NCBI GenBank assembly: GCA_004794785.1
Contig: SJOL01009422.1
Coordinates: 63,970 to 127,969 of the forward strand
From: Opisthorchis felineus
Lineage: Eukaryota; Platyhelminthes; Trematoda; Opisthorchiida; Opisthorchiidae
Reading direction: 5' to 3'
Length of the DNA: 64,000 bases
The notes below the pieces were generated by a model. That model was given only the letters and a program-made list of their open reading frames with translations, did no database searches and was not told the DNA's origin. Shown in pieces: positions 61,619 to 64,000 of this stretch (the first letter of the stretch is position 1; each line of letters starts with the position of its first letter). The position numbers and the translations under genes were made by a program.

Positions 61619-63807
61619 CTAGATTGCCTCAGGCCTCACCACGTGTCCCATAAATACGGGACCAGCATTCCTGTGAGCACTGGCCTCAAAGAAGGGGTGC
61701 TGCACAGGCAGCCCGGGCCCCGCAGATCTTGAAAATACATTAACTGAAGTCGCCGAGGCTGCTGAGGCTCCATCTTCGTTGACCTACGGGAACAAAACAT
61801 GTGTATCATGAAAGCCTCACTCCGTCTAGCATTCACAGAATTGTCAGTATGGATAATATTTATTTTCAAAATATAGCCTACTGGAAGTACCGCAAGTAGG
61901 TTAACGTCATCGTTGAAAAAGCGTTACGGTCCAGATTACGTTTCACGCCGTGGCGGTGAGCTACTGTTCTGCATCGCAGCAAAACACTAACCTAAGTCGA
62001 CTTTGAGAAAAATGACACCGCATCCACTGCACCCTATTTAACAGGCAACCAAACAACAAATTAACCCGGGTGATAGTTGTAAATGGTGTGAAATTTATCA
62101 ACGTTACACAAACTGAGCGGAAGATTCATGTTTTGGTCGTATTTTAACACTACAGCAGTGAATTTTGTAATCGACACTTCGACTCTTCGACAGACAGGGC
62201 AGGTCCAGTTAGCACTATGCATATAGCTTGTGCTAGGCATAACTGTTCTCACATTCCATCTGGATGCTGCGAGCTTTTGCGCAAGCTGACTGAAGATACG
62301 AATTTATATTTGGAACGGTTCAGTTCCGGGTATGACAAGAATTAGCACCATTGACCCTTGAGCACTGCTTTCTAAACCTATCAGTCATGAATGGACAAAA
62401 AGATATCTTGATAGGTGTAAAACCGGTGAAAAATCAATGGAATTATGAACCGTCAAAATAAACGTCATATTACTCACCTCGAGGACTGCCTTGTGAAATG
62501 TATCCGATACGGAGAGAGAGTCATGCCTGGACATACGTGACAGATCCGGCGTTTCACTGAACAACAGCCGCACTGCTAAATTCATTGCAATTTGTTTCAT
62601 GTTGATTGAAGACCCTGAATGAGCAATCCTGAAGCGCGGCATATATTGATACAAAGTCACTGCTTGGAACCTTTGAGAAAGAATCCTCTTTTTCGCAAAC
62701 GAGACAGTAATCGTCGAAGTCCGCGTTTCTTATGTGGTACAATTATCAACATCTCCCATCTGGAACGCAAACGAATAATTACTGGCCAGGAAACTGCACC
62801 GAATATTATTATAAACTAAAAATTGTTTACATCCAAGTAGTTTTCTATTACTTGGAAAACTTCAGCTGATTGGGCGAATCTGTGAGCATGATATGCGACA
62901 ATCTGACGACAATCTGAGTCAATTCAAGCCAACTAGATTAACGTAAAGTGAGGCTTTATACAACCTGGAGCAAATTCTGCCACCTCTATAGGGAAAGCTC
63001 TTCCGATTTCTGACCATTCAGTAACATACGTGGCCCTTATTTCACGTGAAACTCCCAGAAAGTTAAAGTACTGATAATTTATATAGGTTGTCATTTGAAC
63101 AAAACAGACTGTCCTAAGTAGACAGTGTTCGGAGTACTCATCAAAACTCAGGTGTTGTTGCTATTGTTTCACTTACGTATAACCATCACCAAACGGGAGT
63201 TTAAATGCACCCGCTCCAAGGTCATCCATTTCCACGTAGTCAAATTTCTGTTTGATGAACATCATCTGAACCGGAATCCCACGTCCCCCCGCGGTGTAGA
63301 AGGTGGCTGAATGTGTAGATCTTTTATCAAACGGGTGTTTCCAGAGACCTGAATCATAGTGAAATTTCGGGTGACGAATATATAAAATGTACCCTTGAAA
63401 TAAAGTGCGTTCACAATGCTCAGAGCACTGTTGTAAGTAAGTGCACCCTTTGGAATGAGATTCCGTATCAGCCTATCTGTTTGTTCTGAAACCCAACTGT
63501 TTGTTCTTCGTCTCCTGGATTCCATGTCAGAATACAAATTTAGCTCTCATTAACCCATGATCTTGCAGCGTTCCAGGTAGTTGAAAGGCACCTCGAAGTT
63601 CTCGTCTGGTGTCTGTCCCGGTACCAAACAACGTCATGAGTAAAGCTATATACATGCTTAGTGGAGAAAGGAACACATTCTGCAACCTCCCTGAAGCAAA
63701 TTGTGTTCAAAAATTTGTAGTCGCTTACCAGCTTGGTTATCGATAACTTGATCATATACATGACTTGAAAATGCGGAAACGCTGTGGTACACTTGCACGT
63801 CTCCCAT
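61619..63807 (-). pseudogene. Serpin copy 2, disrupted
   Basis: Same six-exon layout as copy 1. Exon 1 is 63,807-63,729; exon 2 starts at 63,690; exon 3 ends at 63,393; exon 4 is 63,348-63,177; exon 5 is 62,759-62,478; exon 6 is 61,783-61,619. Two lesions are clear. First, exon 2 is fused to exon 3 at 63,542-63,544 by a 194-bp deletion that removes the end of exon 2 and intron 2, shifting the frame into a TGA at 63,527-63,529. Second, exon 5 has 5 bases (62,685-62,689) where copy 1 has 18, shifting the frame into a TGA at 62,657-62,659. Splice sites and exon 6 remain open. The loop keeps Arg-Ser at P1-P1', but the C-terminal signature has Glu and Ser at hydrophobic positions. It is a pseudogene unless this is an assembly error. 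Confidence 0.88.
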
Positions 63808-63853
63808 TCCTCTTCACTCCTGATTTTACAGAGCCATTCCTGCACTGGACTAG

Positions 63854-63861
63854 TTTATATT
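63854..63861 (-). promoter_or_regulatory. TATA-like element upstream of serpin copy 2
   Basis: AATATAAA on the minus strand, at the same distance from the start codon as in copy 1, within the nearly identical upstream flank. Confidence 0.33.
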
Positions 63862-64000
63862 GGAGAGACGAGGTCCACGCTATCGTGTGTTTAGCAGTAG
63901 AGGTCTATAGGTGTGACATTTTGTACATTCGAGCGTATTGTGATACGGCTGACAGTGACTGCATCGCACTCATTGGATCACCGTGGTGGTTCTTTTCCAA

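Larger units (their letters stand above)
61080..64000 (-). repeat. Segmental duplication, unit 2 (contains broken serpin; truncated by window end)
   Basis: Direct copy of 51,800-55,475. Similarity is patchy: close to identical upstream of the start codon and across exon 4 with intron 3, much lower in exons 3, 5 and 6 and largely lost in intron 4. Confidence 0.85.

Overview
This window looks like nuclear DNA of a flatworm, most likely a tapeworm. That is an inference. It rests on a six-exon serpin gene whose first three introns are only 38, 48 and 44 bases, on non-LTR (LINE) retrotransposon remnants of the endonuclease plus reverse-transcriptase kind common in flatworm genomes, and on sparse coding with AT-rich filler. 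I see no bacterial operons, rRNA genes, tRNA genes or CRISPR arrays. The species cannot be fixed from sequence alone.

Layout. Bases 1 to about 37,800 are mostly non-coding. They hold scattered weak exon candidates (10.66-10.82, 15.68-16.10, 19.09-19.64 and, on the minus strand, 21.46-22.13 kb), an ORF-dense GC-richer block at 9.0-9.7 kb, a C-rich, G-poor block at 11.5-12.3 kb and AT microsatellites. Two truncated LINE pieces lie tail to tail at 37.8-38.45 kb (plus) and 39.10-39.36 kb (minus), both ending in GAT-type repeats. A much longer but dead LINE copy fills about 44.25-48.27 kb on the plus strand. It has an endonuclease region, a reverse transcriptase with an intact YADD motif, a C-terminal tail domain and an unusual 5' reading frame made of 23-24 residue tandem repeats.

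The clearest biology is at 51.8-64.0 kb, where a serpin locus is present as two direct copies on the minus strand. Copy 1 (52,322-55,269) can be assembled exon by exon into an intact 384-residue inhibitory-type serpin with a canonical hinge and Arg-Ser at the predicted P1-P1' bond. Copy 2 (61,619-63,807) keeps the same six-exon layout but is broken by a 194-bp deletion at a 3-base microhomology and by a 13-base frameshifting deletion. Its reactive loop and serpin signature have also diverged. The copies form a mosaic: the 5' end plus upstream flank and a tract covering exon 4 and intron 3 are nearly identical, while exons 3, 5 and 6 have diverged strongly. This suggests gene conversion. A small dispersed repeat (four copies) and a tRNA-derived SINE are scattered around the locus.

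Between these landmarks most sequence shows nothing I can name. Many short open frames there are what chance would give.
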